In this document: one piece after another, positions 1-7,713 of the stretch
How the letters are laid out: each line of letters begins with the position of its first letter
How positions within the stretch are numbered: the stretch's first letter is position 1
NCBI GenBank assembly: GCA_023150895.1
Contig: JAKLJY010000048.1
Coordinates: 1 to 57,018 of the forward strand
Direction of reading: 5' to 3'
Source: Myxococcota bacterium
Lineage (GTDB): Bacteria > Myxococcota_A > Bradymonadia > UBA7976 > UBA1532
Length of the DNA stretch: 57,018 nt
Notes under the pieces: model-generated
Told to the model about the DNA's origin: nothing
Databases searched by the model: none
What the model saw: only the letters and a program-made list of their open reading frames with translations
Position numbers and translations under genes: made by a program

Positions 1-582
1 ATAGAGCGCGAGCACGGGCTCGAGCCGTCCGGTGAGCGCCGGCGGCTCGTCCCGGGGCGCCTCGGGGGCCAGCGCCAGCCCTTGCATCATGGCCACGAAA
101 AGGCGCGCGCCCACGGCGGGCTCCACCCCCTGTCCGAGTTCCCCCGTGGCCGCCGCCTGCCGCAGCAGCTCGGACACCAGGGTGTGCTGCATCGAGACGA
201 GGTGGCCGACGGACGCGTGCAGCTCCGGCGCGGCCAGCGCGGCGTCGGCGTAGAGCAGGCGCGGCAGGCCCGGGTGCGCCTCGATGTGTGCCGCCAGCGC
301 GCGGGCGAGCGCGGCGAGCTGGCGCAGCGGCGAGCCACCGCCGTCCAGAAGGCCCCCGATCACCGCCTCGAGCTCGAGCCGCGTCTGCTCGGCCACGGCG
401 ATCAGGATCGCCTCGCGGCTCGCGAAATGGCGAAACAGCGCCGGCTGCGAGATTTCGCAGGCCTGCGCGATCGCGCGGGTCGTCAGCTCGGCCAGGGGCA
501 GCTCGGCGAGCAGGGCCCGGGCGCGCGTGACGATCTGTGCACGACGATTCGGCTCTGCAACGCGGGGACGAAAGAGACCCAT
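1..582 (-). CDS. TetR/AcrR family transcriptional regulator (3' end outside window)
   Basis: Reading leftwards from the ATG at 582, an open frame runs off the left edge after 194 codons without a stop, so the C-terminus is missing. The protein begins MGLFRPRVAEPNRR. About 45 residues in it has a TetR-type helix-turn-helix: TTRAIAQACEISQPALFRHF followed by ASREAI, the usual recognition-helix pattern. The remainder is an alpha-helical, Ala/Leu-rich ligand domain of the expected kind; the ligand cannot be told. The gene is divergent from the hemerythrin gene at 661, with a palindrome between them that is a plausible operator for this protein. TetR proteins normally repress their own and the divergent promoter. 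The family call is secure, the target is inferred. Confidence 0.88.
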   Translation of the reverse strand, partial: MGLFRPRVAEPNRRAQIVTRARALLAELPLAELTTRAIAQACEISQPALFRHFASREAILIAVAEQTRLELEAVIGGLLDGGGSPLRQLAALARALAAHIEAHPGLPRLLYADAALAAPELHASVGHLVSMQHTLVSELLRQAAATGELGQGVEPAVGARLFVAMMQGLALAPEAPRDEPPALTGRLEPVLALY

Positions 583-623
583 CGGCACCTCACTGGATAC
601 GCTTGTCGACTCAAGGCGAATAC

Positions 624-639
624 GTTATCGTTTGATAAC
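624..639. promoter_or_regulatory. Inverted repeat, putative TetR operator
   Basis: GTTATC-gttt-GATAAC is a perfect 6-bp inverted repeat with a 4-bp spacer. It is AT-rich in an otherwise very GC-rich window. It lies between the divergent TetR gene (start 582) and the hemerythrin gene (start 661), 10 bases before the Shine-Dalgarno of the latter. Position and symmetry fit an operator for a TetR dimer. A weaker repeat, CTTG-N6-CAAG, lies at 602-615. Confidence 0.5.
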
Positions 640-660
640 AATCCACACAAGGAGGCGCCG

Positions 661-1095
661 ATGTCGAGCGCGACGATGTTTCTGACGCGGGACCACCAGG
701 ACTGCGATGCCCTCTGGGCCGAGGTCGAGGCCGCCGCCGAGGCGGGCGATCCGGCGCGCGCCCGCGCCCGGTTCGACAACTTCCACGGTGCGATGGAGCG
801 TCACTTCACGTTCGAAGAGAAGACGCTGTTTCCGGCCTTCGAGGAGGCGACCGGGATGCGGGGCGGTCCCACCCACGTGATGCGACACGAGCACGCCCAG
901 ATGCGTCAGGTGCTCGCGGCAATGGCCGAGGCGTTCGCGAACGGCGACGTCGACCTGGCGCTCGACCAGGGCGACACCCTGCTGATGCTCATCCAGCAGC
1001 ACAATCTGAAAGAAGAGCGCATGCTGTACCCGGCCTGTGACGCACACCTCTCCCAGGCGTGGCCGCACCTCAGAGGGGCGTGGCCGGTGCTGTGA
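661..1095 (+). CDS. Hemerythrin-like HHE domain protein
   Basis: A 144-residue protein starting at the ATG at 661, with a strong AAGGAGG ribosome site at 649-655. It shows the spaced His/Glu pattern of hemerythrin four-helix bundles: an early DH (residue 12), NFHGAMERHFTFEE, MRHEHAQM and QQHNLKEE. These residues bind a di-iron centre that reversibly binds O2 or NO in the family. Length and motif order fit the whole family, so it appears intact. It is cytoplasmic (no signal peptide). The divergent TetR regulator suggests it is induced by a small ligand or by nitrosative or oxidative stress, which is an inference. Confidence 0.9.
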   Translation: MSSATMFLTRDHQDCDALWAEVEAAAEAGDPARARARFDNFHGAMERHFTFEEKTLFPAFEEATGMRGGPTHVMRHEHAQMRQVLAAMAEAFANGDVDLALDQGDTLLMLIQQHNLKEERMLYPACDAHLSQAWPHLRGAWPVL

Positions 1096-1110
1096 CGGCG
1101 CCGGGGCCGC

Positions 1111-1833
1111 TCAGGCGAGCGAGTGGAAGACGCGCTGGACGTCGTCGTCCTGCTCGAGCAGATCGACGAGCTTGAGGACGTCCGCGGCCTGCTCCTCCGC
1201 CAGCTCGGTCGGGTTCAGGCAGATGTACTCGGACTCGGCGGAGATGGGGGTGATCTTGCGGTCCTCGAGGGCCTTCTGCATCGCCCCGAACTCGGTGAAC
1301 CCGCAGCGAATGACGAGCTGCGGTTCGCCCTTCTCCCCGGTCGACTCGCCCATCTCCTCGAGGCCGTGGTCGATCAGATCGAGTTCGAGCGATTCGGCGT
1401 CGATGCCCTCCGGATTCAGGCGGAAAACGCCCATGCGCTTGAACTGGAACGCGACGCTGCCCGCCGTGCCCATCTGACCGCCGCCCTTGTTGAAGCGCAT
1501 CCGGACGTTGGCGACCGTCCGCTGGTTGTTGTCCGTCGCGGTCTCGACGAGGATCGCGACGCCGTGCGGGCCGTACCCCTCGAAGAGGGTCTCGACGTAG
1601 TCGGCGCGATCGGGGCCGAGCGCGCGCTTGATGGCCGCCTCGACCTTGTCCTTGGGCATGTTCGCGGCGCGGGCGTTCTGGACGACCCGGCGCAGCGAGG
1701 GGTTCGAGTTGGGATCACCGCCGCCGCTGCGGACGGCGATGGCGATGTCTTTCCCGATGCGGGTAAAGATCTTCGCCATGCGGTCCCAGCGGGCGAACAT
1801 GACGTGCTTGCGGGTCTCGAAGATGCGTCCCAT
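1111..1833 (-). CDS. yebC: YebC/PmpR family regulator (TACO1-like)
   Basis: 240 residues, starting at the ATG at 1833 behind GGGAG. The N-terminus [20 protein letters not shown], then [14 protein letters not shown], and the block [19 protein letters not shown] are hallmark YebC sequences. The middle shows [16 protein letters not shown] and the [10 protein letters not shown] region. Family members are cytoplasmic; some act as DNA-binding regulators and recent work links them to ribosomes stalled on proline runs. Length equals the usual 240-250 residues. It is convergent with the hemerythrin gene, with only 15 bases between stops, and appears to be monocistronic. Confidence 0.95.
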   Translation of the reverse strand: MGRIFETRKHVMFARWDRMAKIFTRIGKDIAIAVRSGGGDPNSNPSLRRVVQNARAANMPKDKVEAAIKRALGPDRADYVETLFEGYGPHGVAILVETATDNNQRTVANVRMRFNKGGGQMGTAGSVAFQFKRMGVFRLNPEGIDAESLELDLIDHGLEEMGESTGEKGEPQLVIRCGFTEFGAMQKALEDRKITPISAESEYICLNPTELAEEQAADVLKLVDLLEQDDDVQRVFHSLA

Positions 1834-1914
1834 GGATCGCTCCCAAACGAGGATTTCGGGGCGCGGATGATACGCATGCCGCGCAGAATGTCACGCGTCG
1901 CGCGGCCGTCGGCG

Positions 1915-2424
1915 TCAGATCGCCGCGCCGGGCAGCCGGGCGACCTCGACGAAGTCCCCCACCGCGTCCGACCAGGCGAACAGCGCCGCCTCGACCACCC
2001 TCGCCCCGTCGATGCCCACCACCAGTTGCTGCACCGGGTAATTCGGGCCATCGCCGAAAGGACTGCGCGCGACGCGGCGATCCGTCTCGGAGAAGTAGGC
2101 GCGACCGTTCGGGTGCGAGTGGTAGAGCACCTTGGCCGGCCGAGGCCCGTCGAAGGTCTCGGACAACGCGAAGAGATCGTCGCCGTCGATGACATAGGCC
2201 GTCTCCGCCGTGCGGTCGGGGACGAGGGCCTCCGTGCCCTGAAGCGTCGGCGATGACTGTGCGTTGAAGCACGGGCGGACCGCATCGACGGCGGGCGTCC
2301 CGGCCGGCCCGGAGAGCCAGCCACAGCACTCCGCCGGGAACGCCGCGCGGGCCTCGGCGTACACCGCTGCGAGGACGTCCTCGGGGATGGACAGCGGCAG
2401 GGCAAGGGACGTCGACATGGCCAT
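1915..2424 (-). CDS. JAB/MPN (JAMM) metallopeptidase domain protein
   Basis: 169 residues from the ATG at 2424 (a second ATG at 2418 is possible). A JAMM zinc site is visible: Glu32 in FPAECCGW, then YHSHPNGRAYFSETD carrying His102, His104, Ser112 and Asp115. This is the standard H-x-H-x7-S-x2-D signature, so the protein is probably an active Zn isopeptidase/peptidase. Bacterial single-domain members act on ubiquitin-like sulfur carriers or on unknown substrates; no such partner is next to it. The start codon shares one base with the stop of the upstream hydroxylase gene (TGATG), so translation of the two is coupled. Why a peptidase is coupled to a membrane hydroxylase is not obvious. Confidence 0.85.
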   Translation of the reverse strand: MAMSTSLALPLSIPEDVLAAVYAEARAAFPAECCGWLSGPAGTPAVDAVRPCFNAQSSPTLQGTEALVPDRTAETAYVIDGDDLFALSETFDGPRPAKVLYHSHPNGRAYFSETDRRVARSPFGDGPNYPVQQLVVGIDGARVVEAALFAWSDAVGDFVEVARLPGAAI

Positions 2425-3071
2425 CACTCGGCGGGCGGAACGTTGGCAAACGCGGCAGTGAGATCCAGGGCATCGGCGGCCGGCGTCACGACGACCGCGG
2501 CACCGACCGGGCCACGCCCCACCAGCACGTAGTCCGCCGCGAAGGCCGGATCGAGCTCGCCGTCTGGGGTCAGAAGCCATCGCATGGCCATGCGGCGCGG
2601 CACCCGGATCGGCCGCGGCGGGTCGACGCGCGTGCCGAAGACGGCGTCCCAGAAGGGTGTCGTCACCCCGTGATTCTCCAGCGGGCGCCCGAAATGGTGG
2701 TGAAAGTGGTGCAGGCGCAGCCAGCGGCCGTAGGGACCGCGCGGCGGGTGCGTATGCGCGCGGCGGTGCAGCCACTCGTAGAAGAGATAGGTGGCGATGA
2801 ACCCGCCCTGCAGGGCGAGCGCGTGCGGCAGCCCGATCAGCCACACCGCGACCGGGACCATGATCGCCGTGACGACCACCGAAAACAGCGCCTTCTGTCC
2901 GGCGCTCGCGAAGTAGTCGCGCCGGGCGTGGTGCGTGAGGTGCTCCCGACTCGGCAGCCCGCGACCGCGCATCGAGTGCATCAGGAATCGATGCAGCAGG
3001 TACTCGGCGAGCGTCCAGCCCAGACCGCCGACGAGGGCGGCGCCCATCAGCGTCGGTGCGTACGGGTGCAT
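2424..3071 (-). CDS. Sterol desaturase/fatty acid hydroxylase superfamily membrane protein
   Basis: 215 residues from the ATG at 3071, preceded by GGATGGGGG. A GTG at 3110 would add 13 residues but has a poorer context. The His clusters of membrane di-iron hydroxylases are all present: H27-x4-H32 in LLHRFLMH, HLTHH (44-48), LHRRAHTH (102-108) and LHHFHHH (121-126). Hydrophobic stretches at about 10-25, 60-80 and 85-100 make it an integral membrane protein. The family hydroxylates or desaturates lipids, sterols or carotenoids using O2. It overlaps the downstream JAB gene by one base. A polytopic protein at 4308-5189 may be in carotenoid metabolism, so a lipid-soluble pigment is one possible substrate. 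Confidence 0.87.
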   Translation of the reverse strand: MHPYAPTLMGAALVGGLGWTLAEYLLHRFLMHSMRGRGLPSREHLTHHARRDYFASAGQKALFSVVVTAIMVPVAVWLIGLPHALALQGGFIATYLFYEWLHRRAHTHPPRGPYGRWLRLHHFHHHFGRPLENHGVTTPFWDAVFGTRVDPPRPIRVPRRMAMRWLLTPDGELDPAFAADYVLVGRGPVGAAVVVTPAADALDLTAAFANVPPAE

Positions 3072-3160
3072 GCCCCCATCCTGCAAAGCCCGCGTCGGGG
3101 CGTCAACCACCCCGCACGCGGGACTTGCAAACGAACGAGGCCCCGGGGAGCGTACGCGGC

Positions 3161-4342
3161 ATGAACGCCGACGCCCTCGACGCCCGGATCGACGACCTCG
3201 CCCAAGAGGCCATCGCCTTTCGCCAGGACCTCCACCGCCACCCCGAACTCTCGCGAAAGGAGCACGCGACGACCGAACGCCTCGAAGTCGCCCTGAAACC
3301 CCTCGGGCACCTCGTCCGCGTCCGCCGCGGTCCGCACGGGCTCGGGCTCATCGTCGACGCCGGGCCCGAGGCCGCGCGGCGGGTCTGCCTGCGGGCCGAC
3401 ATCGACGCGCTGGCGGTCACGGAGCAGTCCGGTGTTCCGTTCGCCAGCGAGATCCCCGGGGTCATGCACGCCTGCGGACACGACGTCCACACGGCGACCG
3501 TGCTGCTCACCCTGCGTGCGCTCGTGACCACTCGCCCGGACATTCCGCTGCGCTTTCTCTTCCAGCCCGCCGAGGAAGCCACCCCGGGCGGCGCGCTCGA
3601 CCTGATCGCGGCCGGGGCCGTCGAGGGCGTCACGCACATCCTGAGCCTGCACTGCGATCCGACCCGGGCCGTCGGGCACGTCGGGCTGCAGGCCGGGCCG
3701 CTGACCGCCGCGGCCGACGTCTTCGAGGTCACGCTGCGGGGCAAGGGCGGCCACGGCGCGCGCCCGCACGAGACGCAGGACCTGGTGCTCGTCGGTTGTG
3801 AGGCCGTGCAAGCGCTCTATCACGGCCTCGACCGGGGCATCGACGCGCGCAAGCCCCTGTCCGTCAGTGTCGGCGTCTTTCGCGCGGGGCAAACGAGCGC
3901 GAACGTCATTCCGGCGGAGGTCTACTTCTCGGGCACCGTCCGGACGACGGACCGCGGCGTGCGAGATGCCGTACCGGCCATCTTCGAACGCGTGCTGCGC
4001 GGCGTTTGCGACATCTGGCAGGTGGCCCACACGCTGACGATCACCCGCGGGGCGCCCGCCGTCGACAACGACCCGACGGTGGTCGAGGCGCTGCGCGAGG
4101 CCTGCCTGGCGGTCGTCGGCCCGAGGAACATCGAGCCCACCGGGCTGCCGAGCATGGGGGGTGAGGACTTCGCCTGGTACCTCGACCACGTGCCGGGCGC
4201 CCTGCTGCGGGTCGGCACGGGCGTCGGGGCGCCGTTGCACTCCGCCCACTTCTGCGCCGATGACCGCGCCGTCCCCACGGCGGCGCGCATCCTCGCCCGC
4301 GCGGCGCTCAGGCTGTCGGCCGGCGAAACCGCGTCGCCATGA
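3161..4342 (+). CDS. M20D-type amidohydrolase (hippurate hydrolase/IAA-amino acid hydrolase-like)
   Basis: 393 residues from the ATG at 3161. Features of M20D metallo-amidohydrolases are in order: DLHRHPELSRKE near the N-terminus, RADIDALAVTEQSG, the metal-binding HACGHDVHTA, the catalytic FQPAEEA with the general-base Glu, LHCDP, the dimerisation-domain GKGGHGARPHE, and GGEDFAWYL near the C-terminus. The family removes acyl groups from N-acyl amino acids or related amides in the cytoplasm, using two divalent metals. There is no signal peptide. It is monocistronic, and its last 35 bases overlap the convergent membrane-protein gene. The substrate is unknown. Confidence 0.92.
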   Translation: MNADALDARIDDLAQEAIAFRQDLHRHPELSRKEHATTERLEVALKPLGHLVRVRRGPHGLGLIVDAGPEAARRVCLRADIDALAVTEQSGVPFASEIPGVMHACGHDVHTATVLLTLRALVTTRPDIPLRFLFQPAEEATPGGALDLIAAGAVEGVTHILSLHCDPTRAVGHVGLQAGPLTAAADVFEVTLRGKGGHGARPHETQDLVLVGCEAVQALYHGLDRGIDARKPLSVSVGVFRAGQTSANVIPAEVYFSGTVRTTDRGVRDAVPAIFERVLRGVCDIWQVAHTLTITRGAPAVDNDPTVVEALREACLAVVGPRNIEPTGLPSMGGEDFAWYLDHVPGALLRVGTGVGAPLHSAHFCADDRAVPTAARILARAALRLSAGETASP

Positions 4343-5189
4343 GGTAGGGCGCGGCGAAGGGCAGCCCGAAGAACACGAGTGGCAACACGTCGGCACCGCG
4401 CCAGAACAGGAGGCCGAAGAAGAGCGCCGCCGCCAACATGCGGGGCGCCATGACGCCGAGGTCCACGAGGCGGTCCTTGCGCCGCCACTGGAAGAAAATC
4501 GCGGTGAGCCCGGAGCCGGCCACCACCGACAGCGCCGTCCCCGCCGCGGCCGGCAGCGCATCGCGCCACCCCCAGCGGAAGCCGCCCCACCAGAACCCCA
4601 GCAGCAACGCGTGCGTCAGAAGCGGTGCGAGCAGGAGGAGGGCGACACGTCGCAGTCCCGGCAAGGCGTCGAGCAGGGCGCTCGCGACGCCGGCGTAACA
4701 GGCCCACCCCACGATGCCGATGAACGGGACGCCGAAAAGCCCGGGCTCGTTCCAGGACCAGAGCCCCGCGCGCACCGCCACGGGCTCGACGAGCGCCGCG
4801 TCGTACAGCACCACCAGCGCCACGGCGAGCGGATGCGCCCGACCGGCGGCCGTCCGCCAGGACAGCGCGTGACAGACCTCGCGCGCGGACACGATGACGA
4901 AGGGCCAGATGAAGACCACCAGCAGCGGCACCTCGCCGACGAAGATCTTCCACGGGGCGTCGTACTGATAGAAGTCGTAGAGGACGATGCAGGTCTGCTC
5001 GGCCAGCCAGGCGCCCGCGCCGAGCAACACGAGGTCGACGAGCGCGCGCCGGCGCGGCGCCGGATCGGTCGGCTGGGCGCGCAGCCCCCGGCGCAGCATC
5101 GTCGCCAGGAAGAACGAGAGGATCACCAGCGAGGCGAGTTCGGTGACGAGCAAGGGGGTCAAGGTCGGCTCCCGGTCCGGATCGGCCAT
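4308..5189 (-). CDS. Polytopic membrane protein, possibly carotenoid biosynthesis (DUF422/CruF-like)
   Basis: 293 residues with seven or so hydrophobic helices (about 12-30, 50-70, 82-103, 120-135, 150-175, 185-205, 215-240, 250-285). The stretch LVEPVAVRAGLWSW then GLFGVPFIGIVGW resembles the core of DUF422/CruF carotenoid-biosynthesis proteins (acidic residue, G-x-W-x-W, then F-G-x-P and G-W). That is my recollection of the family pattern, so the functional call is tentative. The start at 5189 lies inside the end of the upstream TPR-like gene (31-base overlap), so the two are probably one transcript. Its 3' end overlaps the convergent amidohydrolase. The alternative is simply an uncharacterised membrane protein. 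Confidence 0.5.
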   Translation of the reverse strand: MADPDREPTLTPLLVTELASLVILSFFLATMLRRGLRAQPTDPAPRRRALVDLVLLGAGAWLAEQTCIVLYDFYQYDAPWKIFVGEVPLLVVFIWPFVIVSAREVCHALSWRTAAGRAHPLAVALVVLYDAALVEPVAVRAGLWSWNEPGLFGVPFIGIVGWACYAGVASALLDALPGLRRVALLLLAPLLTHALLLGFWWGGFRWGWRDALPAAAGTALSVVAGSGLTAIFFQWRRKDRLVDLGVMAPRMLAAALFFGLLFWRGADVLPLVFFGLPFAAPYLMATRFRRPTA

Positions 5190-6661
5190 CCGGCGAATTC
5201 GAGAAGGGCGGTGCGGAGTTCGGTGACGCGGGGCGCCAGGCCGGGCGGCGGGGGGCCGGACGCATCGAGTGCATCCAGCGCCCCGCGGGCGAGCGCGCTC
5301 GGGCGGCTCCGATCCGTTCCACCTGCGCGCAGCAGGCGGACGAGGCGCAGTGTCGCCGCGGCGTGGTCGGCGACTTCGGACGGGCCCGCGGCCGGCACCG
5401 CCGAGAGTTCTGCGGCCAGGGTGACCGCCTTCTCGGCCGTGGCGAGGGCGACGGCCGGCGTGCCGATCCGCGCCTCGAGCTCGGCCAGGTTGCCGAGCGC
5501 GATCAGGTGCGTCCGGCGCGCGGGGCCGGTCAGCTCCGCCGAGAGCGCGGTCGCCTCGCGATAGGCCAAGAGCGCCCCCGCATCGTCCTTCAGCAGGGAC
5601 CGATGCGCGCCGAGGTTCGAGAGCGCCCGGGAGAGCTCGCGGCGCACCTCGGGGGCATCGGCCGCGTGCGCCGCTTCCAGGCGCTTGCGGCGTGACGCGA
5701 CGACCTGCGTCCAGCGCGGCGTCGCTTCGGCAAGGCGGCCTGCGGCCTCGGCGGCTTCGGCGGCGCCGACGAGTCGGGCCTCGTGCAATCGATGCGCGCC
5801 GGGATCCGTCGGGTGACTCGCCACGAACCGCACCGCGGCGGCGAGCGCGCGTTCATGGGCCGCGACGGCCGCGTCGGGTGGGGCCGCGTCCGCCGCCGCC
5901 GCGAGCACCGCAATCGTCTCGGCGTCGGGGGGCGCCCGCTCGGCCGCCGCCACCGCCGCCGCCCAGGCTTCGGCCGCCACCGGGGCTTCGCGAGTCAGCC
6001 GGGCCACGCGCATCCAGGTCCGCGCGAGGGGGGCCGCCGCGGGGGTCGTCGACCCGTCCCCTCCGTCCTCCCCCGCCCGGGCGACGGCCGACGCCGCCGC
6101 GGACAAGGCGCGACGAACATCCGCGGCCGGCACGCGGGCCCGCTCGGCGCGGTCTGCGTAGGTGTTTGCGGTCGCGAGGGCGTCGAGGGCGGCGCGGGCG
6201 CGCTCGGCCTGGGGATGGGCGGTCGCCCGGGTGACGAGGTCGAGGGCCACGTCCATCGCCCGCTTGGCATACGTCAGGGCCGCGGCTGCGTCCCCCTGCC
6301 GCAGCGCGCCCTGTCCGAGGCGGTCGAGCGCCGCGAGCCGCCCGCGATCGGGGGCGAGCGCACCCGGCTCCGCAGCACGGGCGGCGTCGTAGTAGGCCGT
6401 CGCCTCCAGAAGCGACCGCTCGGCGGCCACGAAGTCACCCTTGGCCGCCGCGGACTCGGCCGCTCGGACGGCCATCTCCGCGCGCGCCGCCGGCGGCACG
6501 TCGGCCAGGGGATCCCGCGACAACCGCCGCTCGGCCACGAAAATGCCGGCACCGGTCACGGCCACCGCGGCGAGCAGCAGCGCGGGGGGTCGCCCGAGCC
6601 GGCGCGGACCGGGCGCGCGGGGCGGGCGTCCGGACGGGGCAGGCGGGGAACCGGGGAACAT
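5159..6661 (-). CDS. Membrane-anchored TPR-like protein
   Basis: 500 residues from the ATG at 6661 (GGAG 12 bases before). A Pro/Arg-rich cytoplasmic tail of about 30 residues precedes one transmembrane helix (PALLLAAVAVTGAGIFVA). The rest is alanine-rich helix with repeats of the tetratricopeptide type, e.g. AAAKGDFVAAERSLLEATAYY, RQGDAAAALTYAKRAMDVAL, LKDDAGALLAYREATAL. Such proteins are scaffolds; no catalytic motif is visible. Upstream in-frame codons exist, but the N-terminal extension would have odd composition and overlap the region before the divergent gene at 6808. It overlaps the downstream membrane-protein gene by 31 bases. Confidence 0.75.
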   Translation of the reverse strand: MFPGSPPAPSGRPPRAPGPRRLGRPPALLLAAVAVTGAGIFVAERRLSRDPLADVPPAARAEMAVRAAESAAAKGDFVAAERSLLEATAYYDAARAAEPGALAPDRGRLAALDRLGQGALRQGDAAAALTYAKRAMDVALDLVTRATAHPQAERARAALDALATANTYADRAERARVPAADVRRALSAAASAVARAGEDGGDGSTTPAAAPLARTWMRVARLTREAPVAAEAWAAAVAAAERAPPDAETIAVLAAAADAAPPDAAVAAHERALAAAVRFVASHPTDPGAHRLHEARLVGAAEAAEAAGRLAEATPRWTQVVASRRKRLEAAHAADAPEVRRELSRALSNLGAHRSLLKDDAGALLAYREATALSAELTGPARRTHLIALGNLAELEARIGTPAVALATAEKAVTLAAELSAVPAAGPSEVADHAAATLRLVRLLRAGGTDRSRPSALARGALDALDASGPPPPGLAPRVTELRTALLEFAGWPIRTGSRP

Positions 6662-6807
6662 GGGCGCGCGGACTCCAGACGGGACGACGCGGGAGATTAC
6701 GTCGAAACGGCCCCCTGCCGGTGTGGCAAATCGCGGACCCCGGTCGTGCGCGAGCGGCCAGACCGGATCCGGTAGCCGACGGCGCCCGCACGCGCAATGA
6801 TGGCGCG

Positions 6808-7713
6808 ATGCGCACCGCCCCGCTCTCACTCCTCGTCGGACTCGCCGCGCCCGCCCCGACCGAGCCGCCGTTCGCCGTGCACGTCGTCGACACGGCGGGC
6901 ATCCACGGGCTGTCCGGGCTGACGGTCAGTGGTCCCGGGCGCGTGCTGGCCGTGGCGGAGCGCATGCGGGCCCTCGTCGAGTTCGACCTGCCCCGCCCGG
7001 GCGACGCAGGTCGAGTTCGACGAGGCGTTCCCCTGCGCCTCGAAGGCGTGGAAGCCGACGAAGAGACGGAGGACATCGCCGCCTTGTCGCAGACGGACCG
7101 GTTCGTGCTCGTGACCGAACGCCAGTCCGCCGGCGCGACCGACGAGTCGCTGCTCTTCGCCGAGCGCCGGGGCGAGACCGTCGTCGTCACCGACCGCCTG
7201 CGCATCGACCTCCGGGCGACCTGGGGCCTCGCGGCGGCCGCCAACGCCGGCCTCGAGGGGGTCTGCGCCGTCGGCGACCACGTCGTCGCCGTGCTCGAGA
7301 CGGTCGTCGCGGCCGACGGTGGCCGCGCCGCGCCCGTGGCCATCGTCGATCGCCGCACGCGGACGGTCACGGCCAGCCGCGTCCTCCTGACCAGCGACAC
7401 CGGCAAGCTCAGCGCGCTGGCGTGCCGAAAGGCCGAGGGCCCCTCCGGCGCGCTCGAAATCACCGCCATCGAGCGCCACTACGGGGTCGGGCGACTCGTC
7501 GACTTCACGCTCGATCCGGAGAAACCCGCCCCGCTCGTCCGCGCCCGGGTGCGCCTCGACTTCTCGCGCCACCTCGATCCCCTGCCCAATCCGGAGGGCT
7601 TGGTCCGGTCGGCCGAGCAACCCGATCGGTTCTACCTCATCACCGACGACGACTCGGGCCGCGGGATCGACGTCACGCGTCTGATCACGCTCGACGCGCC
7701 GCCTCCGCCGTGA
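6808..7713 (+). CDS. Secreted beta-propeller-like protein, possible 'esterase-like activity of phytase' family
   Basis: 301 residues from the ATG at 6808. The N-terminus MRTAPLSLLVGLAAPAPTEP is a short, weakly charged signal-like sequence. The body is beta-rich with blocks such as GLSGLTVSGPGRVLAVAER, EDIAALSQTDRFVLVTER, LEGVCAVGDHVVAVLET, ITAIERHYGVGRLVDF and NPEGLVRS with YLITDDDSGRG. The recurring E/N-G-(V/L) ... D-D-D pattern resembles extracytoplasmic propellers of the phytase-like esterase family. This is family-level resemblance only; no catalytic site is assigned. It contains an intragenic quasi-palindrome (6973-7024). The 3' end overlaps the convergent fusion gene by 29 bases. Confidence 0.6.
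   Translation: MRTAPLSLLVGLAAPAPTEPPFAVHVVDTAGIHGLSGLTVSGPGRVLAVAERMRALVEFDLPRPGDAGRVRRGVPLRLEGVEADEETEDIAALSQTDRFVLVTERQSAGATDESLLFAERRGETVVVTDRLRIDLRATWGLAAAANAGLEGVCAVGDHVVAVLETVVAADGGRAAPVAIVDRRTRTVTASRVLLTSDTGKLSALACRKAEGPSGALEITAIERHYGVGRLVDFTLDPEKPAPLVRARVRLDFSRHLDPLPNPEGLVRSAEQPDRFYLITDDDSGRGIDVTRLITLDAPPPP
6973..7024. repeat. Intragenic quasi-palindrome (18-bp arms, 16-bp loop)
   Basis: Left arm 6973-6990 and right arm 7007-7024 are inverted copies matching at 16 of 18 positions, with a GC-rich 16-base loop. The mismatches are two adjacent central bases, each arm being nearly palindromic itself (core GTCGAGTTCGAC in both). It lies within the coding sequence of the propeller-like protein and could form a strong hairpin. 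Confidence 0.8.

Noticed and set aside
602-615. Short inverted repeat CTTG-N6-CAAG before the hemerythrin gene
   Set aside because: Only 4-bp arms; too weak compared with the palindrome at 624-639.
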